A stretch of DNA of 64,000 nucleotides from Apostichopus japonicus (GCF_037975245.1 NC_092577.1:9213013-9277012), one strand, 5' to 3'. Shown: positions 12,741 through 24,886, counted from the stretch's first letter. Notes: generated from the sequence alone by a model not told the origin. Translations and numbers: made by a program.

Positions 12741-14473
12741 CTAAAGACTAATTAATCCACATTTACCTAATGAGGAGGAAAGGACAAAAGAAATAAGAAT
12801 CAGTTGTCACTAATTCTATATTGAGAATATCAGAAAAAGATATGTTTGAAGGTAAACAATAAAATCCATTGTTATTGAGTATGTCTTTACAATATTTACT
12901 CCACAGTCTTTCTATTGCTCACAGATATACAAGCTAATGCTAAAATAACATTGTGTCACTGAAACAACTCAATAGACTACAAATTTATTTCATTTCATTG
13001 ATAGGCACCTTTTGTATTTTCAAGTTGAACAGTTTTTGAAAATTTACCCATAAACATAAAAGAGATTAAATTTGGTGACATCTTTGTTATTCTTTGGATT
13101 TGGCTAATTGATCAGCACACTTTTTAGTTTGGTGCTTTTAACATGATTGTTTTATTTTGTTTTTTTAACACCAAATCTCTAAGTTTGTTACTTTGAAGTC
13201 AAGCAAAGTTAGGCCTAATTACTGATCTGGATTGCTTTTGTCAAACAATCAGTATACCGGTGTCAAGCTGAGGCTGTTTTAAGACATATATACATGTTTT
13301 TGTCTTTGCTTCCACAACCGTCCCAGTAACTTCATTTCCACCTTTGTCAATAGACAACAACCTGACACCCCCCCCCCCCCCCCTTACACACACTTATAGC
13401 AGAATTACTGAATTACACAATAGCTTTAAGAACATAAAAAGAATACAACATGCATTAAGGATGTCAGATGACATAACATGCTGAATCCTACAGGAACTTG
13501 TAATATTGTGTTATATGATCTTCTGTGATAGAATCATAAACTGTTGCTTGTCATAGTGCAATAATCAATGTCTATCATTATCCATGACAACTATTTAATA
13601 TGATGGGATGGGTGGACCTTGTCAAAAATTACATAATATCCACTCAAACATAGACAGTGACAACAGAAAGCCGTAATTAGCATTAGATGCTCAAATTGGA
13701 ATGAACTATTTCATAATGAAACAATGGATGTCTAATGACCATTAACATTGGTCAGATTTCAAAGATTGGAGAGGACCATGGCTATACTATAGAAATCACA
13801 TCAGAATTTACTCCTCTTGAAACGTAGTTATGGTACAATTTGTAGAGATGATGCTACAATTAGAGAAACACTGAACAAAAGAGGTCTCACAGAATCCGTC
13901 AGTCTAAGACACAACCTTTAGAGGTATCTACAGTAAACTTAGATTGTTAATATGTTATGTCTTGTTTGGCAGTGATTTAAATTGAAGGGGGTTGGGGGGG
14001 GGGGTTAGGGAGTGCTGGATGAAGGACTTTCTGGTGAGGTAATGTCCCTTAAGGGATCATCTGACACTTTATGGAGTAAGAATATCCACCTAAACACTTG
14101 CATTTGCATGGCAGAGGGAGAGGATTGGGTGTGTGGGTAAGAATCAGATGGTCGACAATGCAAGCATTACCCTGCTCATGTAAACTGTACACATTTCTTC
14201 CAAGAGCTGTACTCAGGATATGAAACTGGTAAATCCCTAATAAGGCTGATCTCAGGACTGAATAATTCAAGTTTACCTGATGATGAGAAAAACAAAATGC
14301 ATTTGGTCATCAGTTATAATGTTATTATTCATTTAAATTGTCATAACTAAGTCTGCTAGTAGCAGAATTCGGTCATGTAACATTGTCAAACACAAAGAAA
14401 TAACACAGCTAATATAAACATACGGTATGCTCATGTAGTTTCAAAATAAATTACAAAGAAAAATTAGTAAAAG

Positions 14474-15823
14474 GGCCATTCTCGGTCACGTGTGTGACGA
14501 AAAATGGGGAGATCTGCACTTTACCACTAAGTAACTACTTTTAGGTAAAGAAAGTTGGGTTGATTGTAGTACTTAAGTATGCACTAGGGGGACTCTTTTA
14601 CAAAACCATAGAGTAGCTTAGCCAAAATCAGAACATTCATGTGCTGGCACAGGTCATATAAAGGTCGTTCACGTGTGTGACATGAAATGAAACTGGCTTT
14701 TTTGGACAAAAAACATTGGCAAATTCCTCAGTTTCTAACAGGGCTGGATAAACTTAATTTCTCATGTTACTACCTTAATGGGTTTCCATTCTAACAAGAC
14801 ATTTCACCTAAATATTTCACAAGTTTCTAAAAATTAACATAATACTACATAAGCTAAAAAAAAAACGGTCACGTGTGTGACATTGTTGGGTCACGTGTGT
14901 TACATTCTGAAATTTTCATTCCATAGTATGCAATTTTGCAGTGCAAATATTGACTCTACAGTAGTAATGACCACAGAACAGCACTGATGTTGATATTCCA
15001 TAGGAATTACTTTAAATCAGTTTTAATGCCATGATTTTTTTGGTCACGTGTGTGACATTCTGCATTTTCATGGATGCTGCAATTTCATTGGATGAAGCTT
15101 TCCTCATTTGCATATAACACTGTTGTCATGCCATACACACATGACATAACAACATTCCAAGTCCACAGTGCTGCTGCAATTTCATTGGATGAAGCTTTTC
15201 TCATTTGCATATGACAATGTTGTTATGCCACACACTCATGACATAACAACAGTCCAAGTCCACGTGCTGCTGCAATTTCATTGGATGGAGCTTTTCTCAT
15301 TTGCATATTACACTGTTGTCAGGCCACACACACATAACAAACCAGTCTGCTAACAATATTTAGTCCATTTAGTTTTGTTGAATGCTCAACTTGGGGCTTC
15401 ATTGTCACACACGTGACCATAAATGTCACACACGTGACCATCGGTCACATGTGTGACGACTAATTAGAGGCTATTAATTAATCGTAGGAATAATTATTTG
15501 ACTGGATATTTTGCAGAACTAACAGTCTTTGCCAAGAACTATTGCATATCAAGTGTGGACATCATAAGGCACATCAGTTACTTTTTATGAACACTTTTGC
15601 CTTATTTTGGTCATGTGTGTGACATCAAAATTATGCTAATTAGCACCCATTATTAACGAAGAACTGAAGATCAGGAACCTCTGCTTTAGGAATGAAATAA
15701 ATTAACCCATGTATAACTGCCCCCATGTGATAGTTGATAACTGAAATATGATTTATAGATACTCGTGTAGAAAAATCAAATATACAGTAATAAACTACAA
15801 ATTTTTCCAGAGAATGGCCAAAA
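14474..15823. mobile_element. Element with nine CACGTG-centred subterminal motifs
   Basis: The 15-mer GGTCACGTGTGTGAC or its complement occurs at 14484, 14667, 14867, 14889, 15042, 15404, 15425, 15443 and 15609. Five copies are exact and four carry one change. The first five read on plus, the next two on minus, the last two on plus. GGCCATTCTC at the left margin (about 14475) recurs inverted near 15810-15820 (GAGAATGGCC), suggesting terminal inverted repeats. No coding frame is credible. Clustered short motifs with inverted ends suit subterminal transposase binding sites. The core CACGTG is also a bHLH E-box, so a regulatory array is an alternative. Confidence 0.45.
15075..15350 (+). repeat. 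97-bp tandem triplicate with octamer and hairpin
   Basis: Three copies start with TGCTGCAATTTCATTGGATG at 15075, 15172 and 15268; the third is truncated. Each contains ATTTGCAT (an Oct/POU octamer complement) and an ATTGG (inverted CCAAT). The first two copies also have a stem-loop with arms like GTTGTTATG and CATAACAAC. Differences between copies are few, mostly in the loop. Confidence 0.7.
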
Positions 15824-18800
15824 AGATGAGGAAGGTCTTCTGATGTTACAGTATACTACAGTATCATGAAATAATACAACTCAGTTATAATTATAATAAC
15901 ATCGTAAAGAAACTAATGCAACTAGAATATAAATTTATATACTGTACAAGATGAGTTCAAGGTCTCATGATGCTCCCCACAGTGAATATACAGCTCAACC
16001 AATACCAAACTAATTTAAATATAAACAATCATTAATCTGAAATTGAGACAAGCATTGAATCTTCATTAAAACTTTAAGTAATACCACTAGCAATCCGCAA
16101 ATCTGGTTTATATTCTATTGAGAACAAGACTTATAATGATACAGCCCTGAAAATAGAATGGAGCCTGAAGAAAACATGATGAAGGATTCTGGTCACATAA
16201 TTTAGGAACCAATGGTTCACTGTACTGTCTATAGGTTTATAAATTTGTAGGATTTCTGAAATGCTGACATTGTAGTATCATTGATTGAGTTAAAATACAT
16301 GTTTGTCTAATCTGCAGACTGTGATATATACTGTTATTAATAACATTTGATTCTGTGCAGTTTTGGTGTGAGGAAGGGGTGGGGGAGGGTTGGGTGGGGG
16401 CTACATTTGTCAGTTGAGTGCCCATTGAAATATGTGATAAAGAATAATTTATATACTTTAACTTAGGATAAACAAAGACTTAAAAAAGTTGGCCAGGTGA
16501 CACAATTGCGCATGGAACTGGGTCTGGCTCTTAATGTCACTGGTTTTGTGTACACCTTACTTGAATAATGTTTATTTAGCCTCACAGGATATGATTGCGA
16601 ATAGTAGAACTGGTGTGCAACAGTTTATCAGGAGTTTGGAGAAAAATATTAAAGATGAATGGAAAAGCAAACCCAACCATTATTTTTAGCTGATATGATA
16701 GACATCTTTGAGATGAATATCAAAGGTGGAGTTGATTTGTAATTTACTTTCCAATTGTGTTTCGAATCATATTCCAATATTTAAGCAAATGCTTAAAACA
16801 GTCATCTCTACTGTACTACAGTAAATAACCATCATAGCAAACAAAGAACATTAAAGTTCAAGATTATATCCATAGTTGTTTGACCTATGTGTGACCTTTC
16901 TAAATTGATCAAGGTGTTTTTTCTTGTTTGATGGAGTAGTCATTACAAATACCTCTAACACACAGCAATACAGACTGAGTTAACTTCTTCAATGTTTCTA
17001 CAGCATTATGGAATATCTAACATGGTATTTCAAGTTTTTGGTTTTAATCTGAAGAAAATAAGTACCTCTACAGAAGACATATTTGTAGGTAACCCAAACT
17101 ACCTTCATAGAAACCAACAAGTTGTCTTCCAGTCTTACCATTCTGGGAGTGTCAGAAGTTCTAGGAGACTTTATTCACTTGAGTCTCAGGTGGCAATTTT
17201 TATTTCAGTTTGACAAATGTACCAGAGGGTGTTTATGCAACTATTGTGTCATGACAATCTCATTACAAACATTCGAAGTACTGGATTAATCCAGCAAGGA
17301 TCCAATCATTTTAATGTCCTGACGGATTAATTCTGTCACTTGTATTTTGAGTGGATGAGTTAAATTTTATATAAAATTCTTTTAGTGGGAGTGAATGGAG
17401 ATAAAAGAGTATTCCTTGATCTGCAATGCTATCCATAAAATCTACCAGACATCTTTGCAACATTACTATCACTGTTCTACACTAACCATTTAAGTGATTA
17501 CCATCATATGGAGGAAACATCAGCTGATGAAACATTCATTTTCCTTGCCAGCACAGTGTGAAAGCTTCCATAAAAAATTGGTAACTACAGGTGGAATAGG
17601 TGCTCCCCTAATAGCTCGCTTCAGGATAATTCAAGTTAACCTTAGAATGAAGAGAAAAGAAAATGTGTGAATGAAAATTAATTCCTAATGATAAGATACA
17701 TTGAGAATGTTATTAGAGATAGATACAGTATGTGTATATATGGACATTCACAGATAAAAAAAATCCAGAGGAAGGAAAGTACACTTCAGATTCCAATAAC
17801 CAGGTAAGTGTAAAAACAATTAACCAGTAAACCATCAAACTTGAACCGGATTGTCCATTGTTTAGTGGAAGTGGCATTTAAAGGTGTGGTGCAGTGATGT
17901 AAATGAGCTCCCAAAGGAAAGTCCAACCTCACACAAACCCAACCATGCGTGGTTTGGGCTTGACTGAGAAATTTGTGAGATTTCGCACCTTCTTTCTTAT
18001 TGAGGACAGAATGTCTTTTGAATTTCCACTCATCAGGAGATAATTGTATCTAATTTAGTGTGTCAGCTTTGGTGGATGGGTGTTTTTATATTATTTTTTC
18101 TTCATTTAATGGCACCAGGCCCCTGGAGACTGCATTGCCTATATTGACCTAGTTACACCACTCTCTTTCCAGATTTTAGATCACCAAAGGGTTATAGAGT
18201 ACACTGTTCAGCTGGTCAATAGCTATCCAATATGGTCAGTTCCTTCCACAAATTTGGCAGATGAAGACACTTGTAACCTCACAATTTTGAGTTAAAATAG
18301 TTATGAGATAAAAAAGTCGAAATTATGAAATTTGGGGACACTTATTTTTTCCCCTTATGTCCCTAGTAAGCCACCGTACTCAAGTCGGTGAAGTTTGATC
18401 AATTTTGAGACCAAGTAGATTTTGTAAAACCAACTGCAGTGACTGGCTCAGCAAGTGACAATTCTGTATTCACAGCATATACTGTACTCAGATTAGTAGG
18501 AAGTATTTCCAATTGTGTTCTCTCCAAATCTTCACTATTTTCACATAGTTTTTGGAAACTGCTAGCAATTTAAAGCACATGAGGACATGTCAGGATTAGA
18601 AATACTTAATCTGATTTTAATCTGTGGAATATATATCTGAGCCCTAGCATGGTGCAGGGGGTGAGCTCTGTAACATCTCTGAGACTTCTTGTCCTCTTCT
18701 ACTAATGTAAGTTTAAAGCATGTAAATACAAATTAGAGAAGCCCTGGTGGGAGTCCCTGGGGACTTCGGCTGAGGCATTTTCTTTTTTCAGATATTTAAT

Positions 18801-20951
18801 GTTCTCTGATAGTGATTTTAAAGCCCTATTGTTGCCCATGGAGAGGAGGGGGGTGGCACGTGCTAACCACCCTAATGGATGCCAGTGCTTGTATATATCT
18901 TTGAATGCCCTCTAATGTGTTTATTTTAAACAGTATTTGGATCTCTAATATGCAAGGAAGAAAAGTTATCATGACATGATATTGATAAAGAGTTGCAGGG
19001 GAGTTTAACTTCCTTAACTATGCTTGCTAGCCAGCAGTTTGGTGAATCAAGTCACAACAAACCACATTTACTTCATTCTTACCATTCGTATGGAACTCTG
19101 TGCATCAAGAAGTGTAGGATACCAAATGAAGCTTGATAGGGTCATAGGTCCTGCTCTCCTCTATCCAGTACAGTCGGAGTCTGTGTCTTCATATTTACTA
19201 GAGGGTTTCTTCCTACGGTTGAATGATTACATCATGGAGCCGTTAGAGCCTCAGTGACTTCTAAATCAAAAGTGAAACACTAACATGAAATCAAATTAGT
19301 TGTTCAGAAATTTCAGACGACTTCAGAAACAAAAGGATACTCACAACAAAGAAAAACCCATGGTAGCAGTTCCACTTTGATCCAATGATTGATCTTTTTA
19401 ATTTAGTGATTATGCAGTATTACAGTGTTTGGTTTCTGCAGGTGTTTGAAAGTTCTTAGGAAATTTTGCATTCAGATAGCTCTATAGCAACGTGACACTA
19501 CAGCAGTCTTTGTGGGCAATCAACTTCACATGTTGGCTGTAAGAGACCCCTACACTTTTAGTAAGTAATTATGTAAAAGTATGTAAAAGTGATATTGAAG
19601 CTGAAGATACGTCAATAGGAAATGAGCATTATCAGCACAAACCCCTGAAATTACGGATGTTCCAATGTGGGTTGTCTTGGATCAGTAAGGGTAGTGTTAA
19701 CTTGTTAAGCACTGCAGTATTTTGAGAAGGGCGCTATAGCCCCTACTGAGTATTTTGGGTGACACAAACAACAATAATGCTTGTTTATGATATGGAATAT
19801 TGAATCTCAATCTACGGAAAACCTTGCATTTCATTTGACCTTAACTCAATGGCAGGTCAGCACTTCAATCCACAATATCCCAGGAGAGGAAACAACTCAA
19901 GAGTACTTTAAGAGTAGGTGTTTATGACTAAATTTAACTAAAACCTTTTGGACAGTTGGATGATCTCGCAAGTGTAGAACATTACTTCAATAAACTAATA
20001 TGATCAGTATTCTGAGTGAGGAAAACCTCAGGCTTCAACGTAAAGCAACTACAGTAACACTGTAACAGACGAGCATCACTATATTTCAGCAATTCCTACA
20101 TTGTGCTGAGCCTAGGTCACGCTTTATGCTGGCATTGCGCCAGTATTGAATATTGTAACTAAAACCATTGGACTACTAGGCATAAGTTAGGCTGCACTTT
20201 TCTTATATGACTAGAGAAGACCTAAGCCATAACTTCAACGTTATAATGTCCCTATCCTTGTACAAAAGTTGTAGGTACATAGCCTAACAATATGAAATTT
20301 GAAAGGAACACAAGACACACGTGGGATTTCTTCTTTGACAATTGCAATATTCTCGGTCTGTTTCTGTCAGTATGTTCACCATCTGGAATATATTGCAATA
20401 TTTTCACATTTAGTAAGCCAGTACTGTTGCTTCGGGGAATCACACAAAACAAACAGGTAAATACAACCATACAGTAACAACCGTTCTTGAAACGCTGCTT
20501 TACACACTGTGTCGTTGGTTGTTTAGATTTTGAAAACGAGAGTTGTTCAAGTCGTTTCCATTGGCCACGAGGGAAATTTCCCTCTTTTGGAGATAAATGA
20601 TCAATCTTCCAATTCAAATAATAGCAATTTACAACAAAATGGCAAATTCGTTAGACTTAAAAGTGAGGACTTCAACGATATGCTGCAAAATGTAAATTCA
20701 TCATTTGCACCTCGACAATTTCCTGGTAATGATGCGTTCATAGAATCCTGTACAGTAGCGCAGCTTGAAAGTGTTTACGTGTTATGGGTCGTATAGGTTT
20801 TATGGAAAAGATAAAATATACTTATAAGTTATTACACTGCAACTCACCAAATTACAATTTAGACGGCCTCTTGACTATTCACAACATATTTTTATAATAT
20901 AATAATGATATATTATATAAAAAGGTGTCCAACACAAAATATATAATGAAA
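15824..20951. other. Non-coding, with one weak exon candidate
   Basis: AT-rich sequence without clear genes. The block at about 17610-17660 is similar to one at about 14240-14300 (minus strand TTGAATTAT preceded by a CT-rich stretch), so they are probably copies of one repeat. Open frames at 20252-20617 (minus) and 20530-20796 (plus) overlap on opposite strands and have no supporting signal. Confidence 0.4.
19083..19160 (-). CDS. Candidate exon ending in a strong donor
   Basis: On the minus strand CGAATG|GTAAGAATG is a strong donor. If the exon starts after GTACTGGATAG| it holds 26 open codons, including TLSSFIWYPTLLDAQSSIRM, and is phase 0 at both ends. The acceptor has a poor pyrimidine tract, and another frame is open over part of the stretch. 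No family recognised. Confidence 0.2.
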
Positions 20952-20974
20952 CCTAGCAAAAAATGTACCCTGAT

Positions 20975-21520
20975 TTTACCGCGGTAAACTATGGTAAATG
21001 TGTGGTAAATGGGGTAAATGTGTGGTAAAATTGTGGTAAAATAAACTGCGGTACATTTACCGCAGTTTTACCATGGTATTACCGCGGTAAAAGTATGGTA
21101 AAAGTGCGGTACATTTACTGCGGTAAATTTACCGCAGTTTTACCATGGTATTACCACGGTAAAAGTAGAGTAAAAGTGCGGTACATTTACTGCGGTAAAT
21201 TTACCACAGTTTCACCATGGTATTACCGCGGTAAAAGTGCGGTACATTTACTACGGTAAATTTACCGCAGTTTTACCATGGTATTACCGCGGTAAAAGTA
21301 GAGTAAAAGTGTAGTACATTTACTGCGGTAAATTTACCACAGTTTTACCATGGTATTACCGCGGTAAAAGTAGGGTAAAAGTGTGGTACATTTACTACGG
21401 TAAATTTACCGCAGTTTTACCATGGTAGTATACCGCGGTAAAAGTAGGGTAAAAGTGTGGTACATTTACTACGGTAAATTTACCATAGCTTTACCATGAT
21501 ATTACTGGAGTAATTAAGTA
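20975..21520 (+). repeat. 72-bp tandem repeat made of self-complementary words
   Basis: ACCGCGGTAAAAGT-type anchors fall at 21081, 21153, 21225, 21286, 21358 and 21432 (spacing 72, 72, 61, 72, 74). A full unit contains ACCGCGGT, GGTACATTTACTGCGGTAAA, TTTACCGCAG and TTTACCATGGTA, so each unit can pair with itself and with its neighbours. Units decay after 21520. Confidence 0.85.
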
Positions 21521-22169
21521 GGGTAAATTTATATGGTACATAAACTACATAGGTGAAATTCCTACAATTGTGCCATGATTAACCACAGTAAAATTAGGGT
21601 AAAACTATACAGTGCAATTATACTATGGTAAATTTACCATAATTGTACCATGATTTTACCACAGTAGAACATATATGGGTCACACTATGAAACATGATGG
21701 TACATTTACAGCAATTTTTGCATGATTTTGTCCCATATTTTTGCATTACTGATAAGACAAACCTTTTGCCAGCTTATGTTCTACTCATATCTTAATGTTG
21801 GCAATAGAAATTACCTGTGGATATGAGTTGAATTAAGAAGAGAGACCAACTGCTATTCTTATATGTTATAGTATGCATCTCTTTTCCTATAAAAAAAGCA
21901 GTAGATATATACATAGAGAATTCCTTCATGTAATCCCTGATAAATTTGAGAGGAGACAACATTTAATTCTGTTTTCATCATGAGGGAGAACCTAAAAGCC
22001 TTTAAAATGAAAAAAAGAACTATATAAACTAACACACATAAGGCATAGCTTCTGTGCCTCAACACTGAACACACAAAAATTGACCAATCAGTGTCCTCAG
22101 ATTTGGGTATTCTCTGTCAGGTCCATTAAATGACATGACAAGTCTATGTATCTATCTACAGAGTAGAGC

Positions 22170-22242
22170 GGTGAGGTGGCAGAACGGGAGAGTACACGTC
22201 TGCAGTACCTGAGGTCCCTGGTTCAAACCTCGGTGTCGACAC
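22170..22242 (+). mobile_element. tRNA-derived SINE head (A and B boxes)
   Basis: TGGCAGAACGGG at 22177 resembles a pol III A box, and GGTTCAAACC at 22220 resembles a B box. They lie 43 nt apart, which is tRNA-like spacing. The flanks do not fold as a credible tRNA acceptor stem, so this is a tRNA-derived SINE head, not a working tRNA gene. It sits inside the palindrome-rich element, with a likely body to about 22300. Confidence 0.5.
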
Positions 22243-22544
22243 TGACACCAATTTTCACCCCGCTCCTTTCTCGTGGTAGGAAAGTGGCTACACGTGGCTT
22301 CCACGTAAAAGTGTAGTAAAAGTGCGGTAAAAGTATGGTAACAGCGTGGTAAATTGCGGTAAAATTGGGGTAAAAGCGAGGTAAAACTATGGTAAATTTG
22401 TGGTAATTTACTGCGGTAAACCGCGGTTTACCGCGTCCATAGGGCCAAAACACCGCGGTAATGTACAACAAATTTACCACGGTTTTACCCCGGTTTTACC
22501 GTGGTAAAATTGTGGTATGTTACCGCGGTAAATTTTTTCCTGGG

Positions 22545-23559
22545 AAACGCAATATGAAAATAATAGAAACAAATATGATGGTCGTGACATTCCAGTAAAG
22601 CAAAGATAAGAGGCTAGTGTAAGTTACAAGGAAAAACGCGTACCATCGTAATAGTATTGCGTCACAACAAGTGTCATCAAGACAGCAAGATAATTAGACA
22701 TCTTAACCATTTTTCAGGATATAGCTTTACTGCAAGCTTGGAAAGAAGTCAATATTTTATCATTTCTAAAAACTTTTGAAATGACGAGATGAATGTATTT
22801 TGGTATTTCAACATTAATCAGAAAATTTCCAAATTACACACTTGTAAAGTTGTATAGAAAGGGAGGGGGGGCAATGTTACATTCAGCTGAGAAGAAGGCC
22901 ACTGCTACGGGTGTACACCCCTCCCCGCCCGCCTCCTTGCGACTTTACAAAAACATTGCTCATAGGCAAAACTGCATGGTGTATGGAGCAATTTTAGACC
23001 TACAGTAATTGGTAGTCTAATTATGCCTCGAGGGGCACCAGTTAACATCAATTTTCAAAAAGAATTCAGGGACGGGGCTACTGAGATTTGCCTTCAACAA
23101 GCCAACGACCACACCGCCTCCGTTTTTAAATTCTTCTTTTTACTCTGGCCTTTCCATAATAGTGTAGGCCCTACTAAAGTCAGTAGGGATCTGCCCCCAC
23201 CCCCCTTGAAATCCTCTATTAAAAATGGGGTTGAGAAGGGGTCTTATTGTCCTAATCCTGCGAACCGATTTCAAGAAGTAGATAACCTATACATCTGCTA
23301 TTAAAATGTGGTTCATGGCTACATGAAGGTAACATGCTATAATGTGTACCTCTTATAGCCAGGCACCATTGTACATAGGAATAATAACTGGTTTGGCAAC
23401 ATGTCCACCCAACGGTTATTTACCGAATAACTGGACGAACAAGACTGTATTTTCTGATTTTTCATGCAATTATACAATAGTAATTTTAACATCGGTCAGT
23501 TCAGTTTTCAAACTTCACACTCATATTCTATCTCATCATGCTTTGCATTCCAGAACCAC
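22545..23559. other. Non-coding spacer
   Basis: Open frames at 22793-23008 and 23023-23304 contain CCCC-rich low-complexity stretches and lack splice or homology support. Nothing else recognised. Confidence 0.4.
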
Positions 23560-23901
23560 GTGAGAAGCGCTGGCTGACTAAATACCGTCATTGTGCTGAT
23601 TGACTTCGAACCGTCAACATCATTGACTGGTTTAGTTAAGCCAGAGTACTACGCTATTGTGTGTCTGCTGTACGTGGACGACTTTGTTCACAGCAGATAA
23701 TAGCTCTTTTGTCTCTGAGTTGCTGGTTAGATAGCAGCTCTCTAATTTTCATAACGGTAATAGCCAACGTGTGTATAGTAGAACGATATAAGGATCTCTT
23801 ATATTGCTCTGTACAAGTCTGTTAAACTGGTTAGGCATAATTGCAGAAAGCTAGTGTAAAGAGGACAGGCATAATTGCGACGAGCCTCGAAAATTCTGAT
23901 C
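23560..23901 (+). other. Possible leader/terminal repeat of the DIRS-like element
   Basis: About 340 bp precede the gag-like ATG at 23902. They contain direct repeats of AGGCATAATTGC (about 23833 and 23868) and a short inverted pair of AGCTCTNTNT type around 23700-23740. Position suggests a 5' terminal repeat or leader, but its boundaries cannot be set without a second copy. Confidence 0.3.
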
Positions 23902-24458
23902 ATGGATTCTGGGGAGCTTGATTTCTCAGAAGAGTTACTTTGTGAGTCTGAAAATGCAGACACTTTACAGCAAAAGGCTGATGAATCCCGACCAGCGGGA
24001 ATAACACCTGAAATATCGGATTACATAAAGAAAATGGTATCCGAGGTAGTTCAACATAGGCCTCAAAACGAAGGTAATTTGGACCAGCCAGAAGCCAAAC
24101 GGGCAAGGGTCGATACTAATGACGATGACATATCGAGTATTTTTAATGCGTGTTATTCTGGGTCCGTGATAGATACACCGGAGGAGGAAACCCTCCTGGA
24201 TTCGGTTGTGGAGCCTTTCTCAGCAGGTGATAAAGGTCCTGCTCTGCCGTTTAAAATTGCGGATTTTATTGCTAGAATGATGACAGAAATGCTGTCTGAC
24301 GATAAACTTAACGAGAAAGTTCGAGCCTAGAGAATTGTGATATCTTACAACCGACACGCATAAACCAAATTATTTGGGACAAAATAAATCCAGGGACTAG
24401 GTTTAGGCATCCTTCATGCAAAGCATATGATTCGATAGAATCTAAATCAAACTTCACT
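23902..24458 (+). pseudogene. DIRS-like retrotransposon gag fragment, frameshifted
   Basis: An ATG at 23902 opens 142 codons (MDSGELDFSEELL...) with an acidic N-terminus, a basic EAKRARVD patch and ADFIARMMTEMLSDDKLNEK, ending at TAG 24328. A shifted frame from 24333 continues NCDILQPTRINQIIWDKI. This matches the NCxxLxxxxxNxxIW signature I associate with gag of DIRS/Ngaro-type elements. A one-base loss (or two-base gain) near 24325-24333 therefore broke the gene. The frame stops resembling gag near 24450, where the TTAA-flanked element begins. No reverse transcriptase or tyrosine recombinase is visible. Confidence 0.5.
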
Positions 24459-24886
24459 TTAAAGGTCAAGCGACACGTAGACTTGACTTTACATAATATT
24501 AAACTTAACAATTCTTACATTAACAAAAACCCAATACCGCGATTTTTGTCCGTCTCCAAAGAGGTAGAATTCGGTAAAAAGTACTATTACGTAATATATT
24601 CAGTGAAGTCACGGGGGAGCGCAGAAGAGTGCAAACTGTATATGTTCTGCGCAGTGCATTGGGTATGGAGAAATCTCAAACTTCTCGAAAATATTACCTT
24701 TTTCAGCAGTCTGTTACAAGAAAGTTAAGATTTGGATTAAGATGAAAAATCACAAATTGATACATAAGACATCGAACAAAACATCCATTGACTTCTTTTT
24801 TCATAAATTCCTTGCATTTTCTTCCTATCAAGCAGCATAAACTCCGCAAAAATCGGCTAGATTGACTCGTTCAGGGAAAGCCGAAA

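Larger units (their letters stand above)
9490..14473. other. Mostly non-coding, two weak minus-strand exon candidates
   Basis: Apart from the exon candidates listed separately, only AT-rich sequence is visible. A 16-nt G run lies at about 10991-11006 and a 16-nt C run at about 13368-13383. A TG-rich patch lies at 16370-16400, just beyond this block. Open frames at 9845-10057, 11458-11730 and 12472-12663 lack splice or homology support. Confidence 0.4.
20952..22544. mobile_element. Element rich in TACCGCGGTA palindromes
   Basis: The ends are inverted: CCTAGCAAAAAATGTACC at 20952 and, read from the right end at 22544, CCCAGGAAAAAATTTACC (15 of 18 match). Just inside both ends lie many variants of TTTACCGCGGTAAA. 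The left part (20975-21520) is a regular array; the right part (22300-22530) is an irregular run of GGTAAAA and TTTACC words. The central 600 bp are ordinary sequence plus a SINE head. The target duplication is unclear (perhaps AAA). No transposase is visible, so it is non-autonomous. Confidence 0.55.

Noticed and set aside
20252-20796. 121-codon minus-strand and 88-codon plus-strand frames overlapping each other
   Set aside because: No splice sites, conserved motifs or signal peptide at a start; opposite-strand overlap suggests chance.
22170-22242. Functional tRNA gene
   Set aside because: The B box is imperfect and the acceptor and anticodon stems do not pair convincingly; better explained as a SINE head.
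22223-22480. 85-codon minus-strand frame with YHKFTIVLPRFYPNF-type repeats
   Set aside because: It derives from GGTAAA/TTTACC words of the palindrome-rich element and its SINE head.
23595-23670. tRNA-like B box GGTTCGAAGTC on the minus strand
   Set aside because: No A box at the right distance and no cloverleaf.
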